From NCBI GenBank assembly GCA_029532625.1, contig JARFXM010000006.1, positions 496,001-560,000 on the forward strand: a stretch of 64,000 nt of DNA, in the 5' to 3' direction. Under the pieces are notes generated by a model. That model did not search any database, had not been told where the DNA came from, and was given only the letters and a program-made list of their open reading frames with translations. This DNA is from Lomentospora prolificans. Lineage: Eukaryota; Ascomycota; Sordariomycetes; Microascales; Microascaceae. This document shows, in pieces, positions 12,101 to 24,426 of the stretch. Position 1 is the first letter of the stretch, and each line of letters begins with the position of its first letter. Made by a program: the position numbers and the translations under genes.

Positions 12101-14668
12101 GAAGTCAAGTCGAGATTGCGCGAGATTCAGGCAGCTTTCATGAGGCTGCTCCACACAAGGGACGAACTTACGCAGGAAACGGCGTCAAGGGGACTCTCGT
12201 TGGTATACGAAAAAGGAGATGAGTCCGTCCGAGGACAACTAACCAAGGACTTGGTCTCTGCATTTACCGGGTCCAGCACGACGCTCAAAGTCGACGAGGA
12301 TACGGAGCTCTTTGACGCAGGCGCTCTACCTACGGGCGACGGTAAATCCATTACTTCATACAAGGACATTGTCAATCTCGCTTCCGAGGTCGGTGACCAG
12401 ACATTGGTCTATAAGTTTATGTCGCTTGCTACGAATGCGGCGATGTGGACGACCCGATCAGCGTTCGGAAGGTTCGGGCTGAGCAACATCTTGTCCGAGT
12501 CAGAGGTTGACCCGAAACTCTATCCAAAGCTGTACCGGTATCGGTTCGATCCGAATACCAATGTTCAACGATCAATGGACGACATTTGGAAGTCCATCGT
12601 CAAGGATTCCAACGCCGTCCTCGAGAAGCATTTTGATGCCATCATGGAAGACTTGCTTAAGAGTGCTCTGGGCCGGGAGTGGCGTATGCGAGAGGCGAGC
12701 TGCGGTGCCATCGCAGACCTCGTGCAGGGACGGCCTTTCCCCAAGTATGAAAAGTATTATACTGAAATATGGAAGGTCGCTTTGAAGCTCATGGACGACG
12801 TGAAGGGGAGTGTACGAGCAGCTGCATTGAAGCTTTGTATTGGCCTCTCCAACGGTCTCCTCCGACTTCTGGAAGAGTCTACGGGCGGCAGTTCCGTGCA
12901 GGCCATGCTGAAGGAGGTGATCCCATTCCTCCTGTCTAGCCAAGGCGTGGATAACTCTGTCGAAGACGTCAAGCTATTTTCGACCTTGACTCTGATCAAC
13001 ATTGCCAAGAAGGGTGGCAGGAACCTACGACCGTTCATGTCGGAGATGATCCCTCAGCTTCTTGGCCTTCTGAGTACCATTGAACCCGAGCAGATTGGGT
13101 TTTACTACCAACGCGTGGGTGAAGGCGGCCGCGAGCTCATCGACAAGCGCCGCGCCGCCATGGTGAGCCAGTCGCCCATCTCGGAAGCCATTGAAAACTG
13201 CCTTCGTTTTGTCGATGACGAGACGCTCACCGAGCTGGCGCCGACGCTCGAGGCCACCATCAAATCGGCTCTCGGCATGCCAACGAAGATTGGCTGCAGC
13301 CGTATGCTCATTACACTCTTCTCAACGCACGCTAACGCGATGCGCCCTCTCGCTGCGCGGTTCCTTCAGCTCATGGAAAAACAAACACTGGATGCTAACG
13401 ACGAGGTGAGCAAGTCGTACGCCCGAGCGGCGGCTTACATCATTCGCGCCGCGCCGGCCGATGCGAAGGAGAAGTTTTGTACCAAGTGCCTTGACCTCTA
13501 TTTCAGCGCTGAGGACGAGCGTAGGAGGCAAAAGGTTGCCGATGTCACTGTTGCGCTGGCCAAAAGCGCTCCAGATCAGTTCACGTCCATGGCGAGCTTA
13601 CTACTCCCTTTTGCGTACTTTGCCTCCAACGACGTGGATCAGTATACCCGAACAGCGTTTGCCGTGGCGTGGGATCAGCATGCCGGTGGGAGCAGGACGG
13701 TTGCTTGGCACTTGCCCGAGATTGTAGCGCTCGTCACGCGCGGACTGGATGCGCCTAGATGGAGCCTCCAGCATACGGCGTGCTTCACGATTGCGACGGC
13801 TATTGAGGCGCTTGCCGGGTCCACTGAGGCGACAGGCCAGATTAGCGAGACGAACATCAAGGTTGTATGGCCGGTGTTTGATCGCGCTCTCGCGCTCAAG
13901 ACGTTTGACGGCAAAGAAAGACTTTTAAAAGCCTTCCCTCCATTTGTGGAAAAGGGCGAGGTCCTCTGGAAGGATGGCGGCGCTGCCGCGGTGCAGCAGC
14001 GTAAGATTGCGCTTAGGGAAGCCAAGCGAAACAACGCGGGCTACAAAGTTCACGCCTACGTGTGTCTCTGGAAGTTCGCCAAGGCCCGAAAGGACCTGGA
14101 GCTCCTTGACGACGTCATCGACATTGTGCAGCCGGCTCTAGATGAGTTTGAGGACGAAGCTGAGGCGGACAAGATGGATGTAGACTCGAAGGAGGACGGA
14201 GAGCATGCTGCCGCGCTGGCGGAGAATGCGTTCGAGGCTATCGTGAGAGGGTACAACCGACGGAAGATGGCGGAAGAGCCAATTAACTCCCTTTCTACTA
14301 TCCTGAAGACGTTGAAGCCATATCTCAAGGAGGCAAAGTTCTCGTTGATTCGGCGAAAGGTGTGGTTTACGGCCCTCATCGACGCGATGGATGATGCCAA
14401 GGCCAAGGCTAGCAAGGACGAGAGCGCTCTGGCCAAGGCTTACATTGATACGCTGAGCCTCGACGTGGTCGAGGCGGGTACGGAGGTACAGAGGATTGAG
14501 CGAGCCAAGGCTGTAGGGGCGGTGGCGAGAGCGTGGAAGAGGGGCGTCTTTGGTCAGAAGGAGGGAATCATCGAGGTTATGCGAGGCGCAGTGGAGAAGA
14601 TTATTCTTGAAGAGAGGAGCATGGCAGTGAAAGACGCGTTGAAAAAGGCTTTGGAAGAGATGAAGTAG
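9124..14668 (+). CDS. ecm29: Proteasome adaptor/scaffold protein Ecm29
   Basis: Two exons, 9124-9335 and 9400-14668, give 1826 residues, close to the roughly 1,850 residues of the family. The 64-nt intron (GTATGT donor, CTAG acceptor) joins ...FVQPPG to IVLPVAALIDQF in frame. The N-terminus, with ELDLVDKVDFRILEVANNEQ and KLEQLLSRYLAPLVLKAGS, is the classic Ecm29 start. The rest is helical HEAT-like repeats. Ecm29 binds the 26S proteasome and links the 20S core to the 19S cap, acting in proteasome quality control and in tethering to motors and endomembranes. The start is fixed by a single ATG in good context with the conserved N-terminus directly after it. The 3' end converges with the SDR gene, whose stop codon lies only 162 bases away. 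Confidence 0.97.
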
Positions 14669-14830
14669 AGCACGGCTAGGTCTCAAACTGGGCTTACAAC
14701 GGGTAGGGAGACAGAAGGCATGAAAAGCATATGCGAGGTTTTTTTTGATCTTGATCTATTGACAGTTTCTGCGTTATAAAGACTCTTTACTACCCATCTT
14801 ACGCTACCCTCCGGATATGTCGAAGCTAGA

Positions 14831-16106
14831 TTACAAAGTGAACTTTTCATTGACGAGCTCCTCGCTGAGAGACCACAGGCGGTCAGCGATGGCGGGATCG
14901 GTGGCATGGGGTGCGGCCTTGGCGAATTGGCAGTTGTCGAGGTACAAGCCGGTTTGTTCTGCGATACACTCGACGTCAGTTCTGATCTTTCTCTTCACGG
15001 GCGGCTGCCGGAGAGGAACTCACGGTCAAGGGCGGGATCGAGGGCGGCGACCATGGTGGTGGAGCAACCCTGATCGATGTCTTTCCAGTAGCTGGCCGTC
15101 TTTTCGATGGCGGCGTTCATCTCGTCGTCTTGGTTCCTGCCGAGCTGGGTTCTTACGCCTGTTGGCTAAGGTTAGATTTTTCTTTTCTTTTTCTCCCATT
15201 TTTTTTTTCATTTCTTTCATTTTTTTTTTCTTTTTCGAATTTCCATCTTCAAACAACTGCCTGGTTCCCGCAACTTACCACCGGGGTGCAGACAATACGC
15301 AGCGATGCCCTTCTTGGGCACCTCCCTCTGCAGCGAAAGGGTAAACAGAATATTGGCCGTTTTGCTCTGGCCATAGGCTACGATGCCCAGGTACCCATCC
15401 GCAGGCTGCAGATACACCTCGGGCAAACCCTTCCGCCACTGCTCCTCCTCAGGCACGTCGGCGCCCTTCTCGAGGTTATAATCGCTGAAGCGGATGGGGC
15501 TGATGGTGTGGGCGCCGCTGGCCAAGTTGACGATCCTGGTCTCACCCTTCCTCCTCCCGCCCTCGCGCGCGGCGGTTTCCAGGAGCGGCAGCAAGAGGTT
15601 GGTTAACAAAAACGGGCCGACATGGTTGGTGCCGAATTGGCCCTCGATACCCTCGGCGGTGCTGAAGCGCGTGAGGACGGAGAGGCCGGCGTTGTTGACG
15701 AGGATGTCGAGCTTTGGGGTGATGCTGGCGACCTCGGCGGCGGCGGCACGGATGGAGGCCTGGGAGGAGAGGTCGAGGGTGATGGGTCGGACGTCGAGGG
15801 ATGGGTGGGCGGATTTCAGGTCGGACACCACGGTGGAGAGGTTGGAGGGGGTGCGAGAGGCGAGGAGGAGGAGGGCGGGGGACTGGGAGGCGAAGGCGGC
15901 GGCGGTGGCGGCGCCGATGCCGTTGGGGCTCACGCCGGTGATGAGGACTGAGAAAGGGGGGAAAAGAGGGCTCTTGTTAGTGGAGGGGGATCTGGAGAGG
16001 GGAGGTGGGAGGTGGACGGACTGGTTTTGCCCTTGATGTGGGCGGCGTAGGTTGCAGCAACGTGGAGACCCGAGGTCTTGATGTCGAATTCGGGGTGGGA
16101 GGTCAT
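14831..16106 (-). CDS. Short-chain dehydrogenase/reductase (SDR), retinol dehydrogenase-like
   Basis: Four exons on the minus strand (16106-16022, 15947-15279, 15158-15024, 14958-14831) encode 338 residues with all phases consistent. It has a Rossmann cofactor motif TGVSPNGIG (residues 32-40), the structural NNAG (113-116), a serine in IVNLASGAH (about 172) and the catalytic pair Tyr220/Lys224 in AYGQSKTAN. This is the classical SDR layout, with an NAD(P)-dependent oxidoreductase activity expected. The substrate cannot be read from the sequence; the closest type is the fungal retinol dehydrogenase/WW-domain oxidoreductase-like SDRs. It is transcribed convergently with ecm29 and divergently from the FAD monooxygenase at 17.2 kb. 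The C-terminal two exons are supported by coding sense (GVRTQLGRNQDDEMN, TGLYLDNCQFAKAAP). Confidence 0.92.
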
Positions 16107-16694
16107 GGTTGCGATGGCTTCAAGTTACGACTTTACGGAGATGACTTGGGAATTGGACGAGGGAGGGAACGGAATAGATTATGTCTAGAATTGGATCTCG
16201 AATCTCGAATCGCCCGAGTCTCGAGGAGTTTGCGCAAAACGGACACTACATGGCGAAGGCAATGAAGCTTCAAGTATAACGCCCCCCCTCTCTCTTCTCA
16301 ACCATCATTTCTCTCCACTCCACTCACTTGCCGAACGGCCTTGGATCTCTGGTTCGGCCGGGCTTGACAGTTATCCGGCTCAAGAGGCTCAAGGGCACCG
16401 GCAGTGGGGATTCCACGGGGTGTGCCTTACATAGGCTAATCCTAATGTTGTTGTAAGCGAGTGCTAAGCAGGGTTTGGACTACTTTCGCATGGGGCGCCC
16501 CCGCATGGCGCAAACGAAAAACAAAAACAGGGGGTTAATGGATGGGAGGACGAAGTAAGGTCCGTTATCTCCATGGGCCTCGTGTTAGAGGGGCCAAGCG
16601 GCCAGCCATAGAGAAAGGGGCATCATGAATTACCGTGGGGTGGAAAGAATACAAGGACGGCGACTGGACACGGGGATAAAGAAGCTGGAGAACG

Positions 16695-16734
<40 letters not shown>

Positions 16735-17223
16735 CGTTATGAACCATTGCAAGTGGGGAATGCGGGGAAGGAACGAACGGCTCCCCAGATGTTCTCCAGA
16801 GCGGGCACGTTTGTGGCTTCGTTGCTTTCTTTGTTTTTTGTTGGCGTCTGCTACTTTGTATCAGTTGTCGATACGCCGGACCGGGACTCTCAGAGTACAT
16901 GTAGACTTTTGGGCCTCGAGTTGTAATACACTACACGGACGGATCAATCCCTTAACGCTGGGGTATTATACATGAAGCGACCCATTCTAGGCGGCTATTA
17001 TTAACGAGGAGGGAGGGGAGCAACGTTAACGGACGGATGAGGGGCAAGGGACGAGGGAAGATCCAGAGGGGCATTCAGCGCGGGATGGGATTTACATCTT
17101 GGTAGAGGCGACTTGACCTTTGTGCATTTCTTTTTGTTTTTGTAAAATCAATCGACGTCTCCCAAACCAAGGTATACGTACGTACATACCATACCGTAAG
17201 CTCATCGAGGAATTGTCCAAAAA
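16107..17223. promoter_or_regulatory. Shared divergent promoter region of SDR and FAD monooxygenase
   Basis: This 1.1-kb region separates two genes transcribed outward (SDR left, FMO right), so it may hold common control elements. It carries a run of 37 A at 16695-16731. No specific binding site is identified and no gene is seen in it. Confidence 0.35.
16695..16731 (+). repeat. Homopolymer A37
   Basis: An uninterrupted run of 37 adenines in the SDR-FMO intergenic region. It may be a slippage tract or the tail of an old retroposed sequence, but no recognisable retroelement precedes it. Confidence 0.9.
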
Positions 17224-17861
17224 ATGGCCCCAGAAAAGACGGGTATCAACGTCGTTATCGTAGGCGCAGGTTCGCATCTTCTCTTTACTACGTCGTCGCT
17301 AGTTCCGCCCTCATCCGATTTTTGTCTGTCCCTGTGTCGTCTCGTCTCTCTCCTCTCAGGTGCTCACATAGCATAGACATACTCACTGCTCCTAGGCTTC
17401 GGCGGTCTCGCGTCCGCCATTGAATGCCACCGCCACGGCCACTCGGTAACCATCTACGAAGCCTTCTCAGAGCTCAAGATCCTCGGCGACATCATCACCT
17501 TTGGGCCCAATGCCGGCCGCATCTTTTACCGCTGGGGCGATGGCAACGGGTCGGTCGTCAACCGCATGCGGCCCTTGAGCATTGATACGCGCGGACACGG
17601 GTTCAACATTCGCAAGTTTGATACCGGGGAGATTATTGTTAACCAGCCGGCCGCCGAGTATCCGTGGGAATCGCCGGGGCTTAACGGGAATCGTGGGGAG
17701 CTACATGAGGTGGTGTTTAACCATGTCAAGGATGAGCTTGAGATCCCCATTCATCTTGGGAGGAGAATCGAAGAGTACTTTGAGGATGAAGAGGGAGCCG
17801 GCATCATCCTTGACACCGGAGAAAAGGTAAGGGAGTGGAAGAGAAAGAGAAAGAGAGACAA

Positions 17862-17912
<51 letters not shown>

Positions 17913-18849
17913 AAGAAAAAAGAGAAGCTATCTGACTACACACTTGAACAGCATCTGACGTTGGAGAGCAGGTCCCGGCCGACGTCGTCATTGCCGCAGA
18001 CGGAGTCAAGTCCAAAGCCCGCCAAGCCGTTCTTGGCTACGAGGACAAGCCCAAGAGCAGTGGCTATGCCGTCTGGCGCTCCTGGTTCGTTGGTCCCCTT
18101 TCCCCCGGGCGGCGGTAACTAGCGCTTCTACGTTGCAAAAGTCAACGTCCCTTTATGCTTACGCTTGAGCACGTAGGTTTCCTAACGAGGACATGGTCGC
18201 TGACAGCGAGACAGCGCACTTTTGCGCGCGCGACACCTTCAACGGGTGGATCGGCCCGGACAAGCACTTCCTTTTCAGCACCATCAAGGGCGGGAAAGAC
18301 GTGTGCTGGGTGCTCACGCATCCAGACACGCACGACATTGACGAGTCGTGGTCGTTCCCGGGCAAGCTCGACGAGGTGCGCGCGGCGCTGGAAGGCTGGG
18401 ACCCGCTCTGCACGCGCATCGTCTCCAAGACGCCGCAGGACCGCCTCGTCGACTGGAAGCTGGTATACCGCGACCCGCTACCGACGTGGGTGAGCCCGCG
18501 GGGCCGCATCCTGCTGCTGGGCGACAGCGCGCACCCGTTCCTGCCGACAAGTGCGCAGGGGGCCGCGCAGGCGGTGGAGGACGCGGCGACGATCGCGGTG
18601 TGCCTGCGAAGGGGGGGGAAGGGAGACGTGGCGACGGCGCTGAGGACGCATGAGAAGATCCGGTACGAGAGGGTGAAGAAGATTCAGAAGACGGGGGAGT
18701 CGACGCGGGATATGTGGCATAAGACGGATTGGGAGGCGGCGAGGAGGGATCCAAAGTTGATTGAATTTCCGAGGCCGGAGTGGATTTTTGCCCATGATGC
18801 TGAGAAGCATGCCGAGGACGTGTATGACGAGGTGGCTGCTACGGTGTAG
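17224..18849 (+). CDS. FAD-dependent monooxygenase, salicylate-hydroxylase-like (PHBH fold)
   Basis: Four exons (17224-17269, 17396-17826, 17972-18084, 18177-18849) encode 420 residues. The N-terminal FAD motif VGAGFGG spans intron 1 (glycines 14, 16 and 19). An AADGVKSKAR segment matches the DG motif. GRILLLGDSAHPFLPTSAQG is the GD motif contacting the FAD ribityl chain. Together these define the group A flavoprotein monooxygenases (salicylate hydroxylase, FMO-like tailoring enzymes), which hydroxylate or epoxidise aromatic or prenylated substrates with NAD(P)H. There is no signal peptide or clear C-terminal membrane helix, so a soluble enzyme is likely. Intron 2 contains a (GA)n tract. It lies between an SDR and a P450, which suggests but does not prove a shared pathway. 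The substrate is unknown. Confidence 0.92.
17872..17906 (+). repeat. (GA)n microsatellite in an intron
   Basis: A GA dinucleotide run of about 35 bases within intron 2 (17827-17971) of the FAD monooxygenase, flanked by further GAAA/GACA-rich sequence. It lies between the donor and the acceptor. Confidence 0.9.
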
Positions 18850-20251
18850 CTAGCGGCGGACGGACAATTATTGTTTGTCGGTGACACTGACCGTTGGCGA
18901 CACTTACACCAGACGTCCAGGAGAGTACGTACGATGATCAATTGTAGACAGATGGACCACCCACTACCGATAGACGCCGGGCTGGCGGATTGCATAGGAC
19001 AAGCGTTAGTAGCTGGCGATGCCGTCCAGATCAGCCCATTCTCTCTCATCTTCAACATCTTTTCCAACTGCCTAGCTCCGAACTAGCTGGCTCATCTCTC
19101 TGCGTCATCGTCGCATTCACGATCAATCAATGACCGGCTCCGGCCTCTGGCGGTCGTTTATTCAGGCATTGATGATGCTGGAGCTTGAAGTCCCCATGCC
19201 AGGCCACCTGGCACTATAATATACAGGCGGAGGCTCGCTGAAGGACAGGATGTCATTGAGGACCAACAGTGGCCAGGCCAAGAACGCCCAAATCGAACCC
19301 TGCATTGATGAGCCAGCCAGCCAGCCAAGCGCCAGACACATGAACAGGCCACCTGCGCCAGGCATGTCATCAAGTCGCTGGCTGTCAACTTGCTCAATTC
19401 GTTCGTCATCGAACTTAGTTCCTGACCCCGGCTTAGCCAGCCTCGAGTCTCTCTCTGCAGGGTGCTGCTGCACGCTGCCACTTCCCCCATCATCCATGGA
19501 TCGTCTCCCCATTTGTCTCCGCATCTCCCCCCGTGTTTCCCCCCATCCGATCCCGAATTGCCGCGCGGGGCAGCCCAGCTCCAGGTCCATCCCAACCGCC
19601 CAAAGCCCCGCAACGGCTCATAGCTACCGATCGGCAAATCGCCCCCAGACCCTTCCATATTCCCTAGGCCATTTCCTTCATTCACTCTCTTGAAATGTTC
19701 TCACCCTCAACTGTTTCGCGCTTTCGGCTTTCGAGTTACCTAGTGTACCCCCCCTCTTCCATCTTACTCGTGCCATTCTCTCTAATAATACTTCGTACCA
19801 GGGCTCCATCTCCCCCAGGTCAGGTCAGATCCTTTTGTGGGGCTCTATCTCCATCTCTTCTCTGTATCCCCCCCCCCACACCCATACGGACTAGTGCACT
19901 TGTTGGAATAATATAACATTTACCTCCATGAGCTTGGAAGAAACGATCCGGGGGTTCGGGTTGGGCATTTGATTCTGTGCGTTTCTGATAGGCTGGACAG
20001 CTAGAGAACTGGTGCATCGAGGACTTGCGGGTGAAAAAGGGGGGTCTGGATCTCTATTTTTAACTCGGGACTTTTCTCTTATTCTTTTTTTTTCTCTATT
20101 ATTTATTTTATTTATTTTCCATTTTTCCTTGTCTGGCTTTGTCGTCCCCCTTCTACCACTGTGTACGCCTGTGTGCTCTCAAGAGGAAGGAGACCTTGGT
20201 GAACCTTGTAGGGCTGGAAAACGAAGAAAGAGCCATCCTCAAACTAGAACA
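18850..20251. other. Intergenic region upstream of the P450 gene
   Basis: No gene is seen. A tandem CCAGCCAGCCAGCC run lies at 19313-19326 and one TACTTCGTA motif at 19789-19797. The final 350 bases are T-rich and probably belong to the P450 promoter and leader. Confidence 0.5.
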
Positions 20252-22207
20252 ATGTTGACGGACCACTTCCAAGATGTGGCCGTCATGGCTGATCACCTCA
20301 TGCGTTGGTCAGCCAAGAACCTCCATTCGAACAACACTTTGGGCATCTTGATTCTCCAAGTCGCCTTTGCAGCCCTCGTCATCGACTACGGCCGCATGCT
20401 CTACCTACGCTTCAAGATGGTACGTTGCGCTCACATGTCACAGCCGCACCTGGCATCGAAATCTCTCACTCCATCCTCTCCTTCGCGAAAGTAAGTCGTT
20501 TATATATCATTAACCCATAACCCGGTTCTCTCCAGCCCCCTGGCCCGTTCCCGCTCCCCATCATCGGTAATACCTGGCAGCTCCCCGAGAACAAGCCCTG
20601 GATCTACTTTGAGGAGCTCTCCAAAAAGCACAACTCCCCCGTCATTACCTTTTGGATCGGTCGCAACCCCACCGTCTGGATCAACGATGCCTGGGCCGCC
20701 TCCGAGCTCCTCGACAAGCGTGCCGGCCTCTACTCCTCGCGACCCCGCATGGTCGTCTTTGCCGAGCTCGGCGCCGGCCAGGCCAACCTCGTCAACATGT
20801 ACACCTGGACCCAGGAGCAGCGCGACAAGTGGCGCGCCCACCGCAAGCTGATCCACCATGGCGTCGGCGTGCAGTCCGTCCGCAAGTACCGATCCTTCCA
20901 GAACGACGAAAGCCGCGTCGTCGCCCTCGACCTCCTCTCCAAGCCCGCCGACTACGTCAAGTCGTTTGAGCGCTACGCCACCAGCGTCGTGTCCATTATC
21001 GGCTTCGGCAGGCGCGTCGCCAGCTGGGACGACCCCATCATCACCGAGGTCATCGCCACCATGCACCTGGCCGCCGACCTCAACGTGCCCGGCAAGAGCT
21101 TCCCCATGCTCATGGAGACGTTCCCCTGGCTCTCCAAGTTCCCTGACGCCATCGCCCCCTGGAAGGGCGGCCTCGGCAAGAAGCGTGGCTTCCACTTCTT
21201 CTACGCCCTCGCCGACGAGGCCAACCGGAAAAAGGGCCACGAAGACTCCTTCGTCAAGTACCTTTTCTCCGAGCGCGAAAAGTACCAGCTCAAGGACGAG
21301 GAAATCTCCAGCTTGACTGGCAACCTCTTCGGCGCTGGCAGCGACACCAGTAGCAGCACCCTCATCACCTTTGTCCTCGCCTGCTGCGCCTTCCCCGAGA
21401 CTCTCGAGCCCGCCTGGGAGGAGCTCGACCGCGTCGTCGGACCCGGCCGGAGCCCGCACTTTGACGACGAGCCCAACCTCCCCTATATCCGCGCCTTCGT
21501 CAAGGAGGTCTTCCGCTGGAGGTCCGTCGCCATCATCGGCGGCCAGCCCCACGCGCCCACCGATGACGACTACTACAACGGCTACCTCATCCCCAAGGGC
21601 ACCTGGACCCAGGGCAACGTATGGGCCATCCACCACAACGAGCGCGAGTTCCCCGACCCGGATCGCTTCAACCCCAACCGCTTCATGAAGGACGATCCGA
21701 ACCACAGGCCGTTCCCTACCGATCGCGGCTACATGACGTTTGGCTGGGGTCGCCGTGTTTGCTCAGGTCAAGCGCTGGCGGAGCAGGGCACCTGGATTAC
21801 CATTGCGCGGTTGCTCTGGGGCTTTAGGATTGCCAAGAAGACGAGGCCTGACGGAAGCGTCGTGGAGGTTGACATCCACGCTTATACGTGAGTGATCCAA
21901 AAGGAAAAAGGAGAGGGAAAAGAAAAAAAAAACCCCCTTTTCCTTCTCTCCCTCAATCGAACTTTCACACAGACAACTAACACCCACCAGCAACGGTCTC
22001 AACATTAGGCCTGTGCCATTCGAGTGCGACATCACCGCCAGGTCGCCCGAGATTGCCGCCACCATTCAGCGCGAGGGCCAGCAGGCGCTTGCCGACCTTG
22101 ATCAGTACAAGGGCGAGTCCAAGTATCGCATGTCGACTTTCTATTCTAGGAACGATAGGGCTATGGACAAGTATGGCGACGATAAGCCGGCCGTCAAGGC
22201 CAAATAA
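20252..22207 (+). CDS. Cytochrome P450 monooxygenase, membrane-anchored
   Basis: Three exons (20252-20419, 20536-21887, 21991-22207) encode 578 residues, somewhat longer than the usual 500-530. A hydrophobic N-terminal anchor (about residues 28-50, GILILQVAFAALVIDYG) is followed by the proline-rich hinge PPGPFPLPIIGNTW, which begins exon 2. The I-helix oxygen-binding motif is GAGSDTSSST, the ExxR pair is Glu380/Arg383, and the haem loop FGWGRRVCSGQ places the haem-ligating cysteine at 465. These define a microsomal class II P450. The general type resembles fungal O-methylsterigmatocystin-oxidoreductase-like P450s, but the CYP family cannot be assigned by eye. The substrate is unknown. It follows the FAD monooxygenase in the same direction after 1.4 kb. 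Confidence 0.95.
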
Positions 22208-24426
22208 GGGCTGCTTGTTAGTCAGTGTAGGTTGAGAGCTTGTTGGGTAATAGTCAATGTATCGCAAGTGACGAGGTCGCTCAAACTTGAAAATGGAACC
22301 AAGGTATGTATTTATCCTCGTGGAGCTCGAAATCCCATCCATGGAGTGTAATGTAGTCTTGTAACCGCTTGGCTAACTGTCGAAAAATAGACTTATACGA
22401 TATTTACCTTTGAAAGGACAGATTGTTTACGTGCTATACCAAGATGGAGCTCTTGGGTTTTCTGGCGGGTGCTTGCTGTTATCCGGGCGCCCCACCAGGA
22501 GGATCCATCCGTTCCGAAGCGAAGCGGAGCGGGCGAGGGTGCTGCTGGCCGTGCATCCGAGACTCCAGGAAACTTGGCCATTTGAGGCCAAAGAAGCCAA
22601 GGGTGGGAAAAGTTCCCTTTTTAATTATACGAAGTATGGAGAGCTCCACAGATGGATAAAATCCCCGCTTACAGAGGGTTCAAACAAACGGAGGAAAAAG
22701 GGACCAAAGGCGCCGTTATCCGTCGGTAGGAGTACCTTTTAACGTCGAACAATCAATAATAAACCCCTGGCTCGTTTGCGTGTTTCTCTTGCTCGGTCAT
22801 ACTTGATCAATGGGTCGTCTCCAGTGTATCCGTACACGCCATGGTAAATTTCCTGGCGCGGCTGAGACGGGCGGGATCCGTCCAAGAGGCTCGGAAGCCG
22901 AAGCGGAGCCGATGATGATCTCCGACTTGGTTGTGGGTTTTGGTGCCATCCCGCGCCATCATATCGCCGAGCAACGAGGACTTTTCTCGGCGAAAGGCGA
23001 CGGGCAACGTCAACTAGTTTGAAGAGGAAAGACAAAATTGAAAGAATAAAAAAGACGAGAAGACGGGTTGACAATCGAGTGGGAGCTTGCAGGCGCATCG
23101 CACATGCGACCCCTCAAGAACCTCTTAAATGTCCATCGCCAGCAAGTGGTTACAGCGATCCCGTCATACAAAGGGGACAAGAGCAACCAACAGACCAGCC
23201 AATACATGTATATATCCGGCTCGCGTCCTCCCTTGCTCCGAAGGCAGGGAACCTTGCAAGAGCTTTTTTTTGTCTTCTTTTTTTTTTCTTTTTTCCTGTT
23301 CCCGCCCACAACATTAGACCCAATCGGGCAAGGTGCCGCAGGTGCAGTGTGCCAGTGCCAGTAGCACTACCTGCGTGCGCGAAAGGCAGCTGGCAGTGGA
23401 GCATGGCAAGCCACCTGCGCAATTCTCCGTGGGCCCGGTGACGGGGAAAGCGACGAGTCTGAAGCGACGGAGGCCGACATTCCCCCCCAAAATCCATTCC
23501 TGTCCTGGGCTACAAGCTTTTTTCCTCCCTCCCTTTTCGGTCGGCGGACCCGGCCGGAGGAAGGAATGGATATGTGCTAGTCGCTTAGAGGGAAGCAAGG
23601 TGAGGGATTGAGTGTATGGAGACACTGCTGTGAGGGTACCTCTACCCGTCCTAGTGAGCGTTCGTAGCTCGAGTAACTTTACCTTGCCGCTTCAAGCCGC
23701 TGTTGGCCTTTTCAATGCTCCGCTCCAAAGTCTGGCCCCAGCATTTTTGTAGTGTTCCAATGGATGTTCGTATGTTGCAATGGATTGTGCGGTCCCCTGT
23801 CGTCAGGTTCCTGTCGTTACTCTGTTACGTCGTGCCCAGCGGTTTCCAGCTCCTGCTCCGCGGGTAGCAGGCAGGTCGGTTCCCGGGCCAAGTAACAGTA
23901 CTCCGTACCTTCGTAGCTCCAACACGGCAGGCCCAGCACCGGGCCATTTTTTCCCTGCGGCATTTCGCACACATCACCTTTCCCTCATAACAACACTATT
24001 ACCACAACTGCTACCTCTTTTTAATTTTTTTCTTCCCTCTCTCTTCCGAATCTTCTCTTTTTTAATTTTCTTCTCCTTCCCAATTCATCATCCATCTTTC
24101 TCTTGTGCCTGTTTTCCCGTGATATCCTCATTTCTTTTCCCTTTCCTTCCAATCGACTGCTTGCAACTAGGCGTAGACCTACTGTACGTCATTCCCAATT
24201 GCGCATCCATATTGATGATGCTCCCCTGTTATCTTGGCCAGAGCAGCCCCCACTAACCTGTCTTATCTCGGCGTTTTAGCCCGTAGGAACGAGCAAAAGC
24301 CGATTCTTCTCGACCACGATCTTCCCTTTCCTTTTCTCTTCCTCCACACCTCCCCAAGCCGACTTTCCCGAACTCTCTGGACAATCTCCTTCAGTCCTTC
24401 CTCCCTCTTCAGATCTTTTAGTCAAA
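22208..24426. other. Intergenic region upstream of idh1
   Basis: About 2.2 kb with no convincing gene. TACGAAGTA (22628-22636) and TACTCCGTA (23899-23907) copies of a short recurring motif occur here. The part from about 23950 to the ATG is strongly pyrimidine-rich, typical of strongly expressed fungal genes. Confidence 0.55.
24080..24199 (+). promoter_or_regulatory. Three CCAAT boxes upstream of idh1 (possible HAP-complex sites)
   Basis: CCAAT occurs at 24080-24084, 24149-24153 (as CCAATC) and 24195-24199, all 230-350 bases before the idh1 ATG. The fungal CCAAT-binding HAP complex is known to control respiratory and TCA-cycle genes, so regulation by HAP is plausible. The motif is short and each copy alone is weak evidence. 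Confidence 0.3.

Noticed and set aside
16695..16731. Poly(A) as the tail of a LINE/SINE insertion
   Set aside because: No reverse transcriptase, Pol III promoter or target-site duplication was recognised next to it.
20500..21705. 401-codon minus-strand open frame
   Set aside because: It lies exactly antisense to the P450 exon 2, whose motifs are intact. The GC-rich third positions of the P450 keep the antisense frame open; its product is a low-complexity Gly/Val/Asp/Glu-rich string.
14831..22207. Full secondary-metabolite cluster
   Set aside because: No PKS, NRPS, terpene synthase, DMATS, transporter or cluster regulator is seen in the window; only tailoring-type enzymes.
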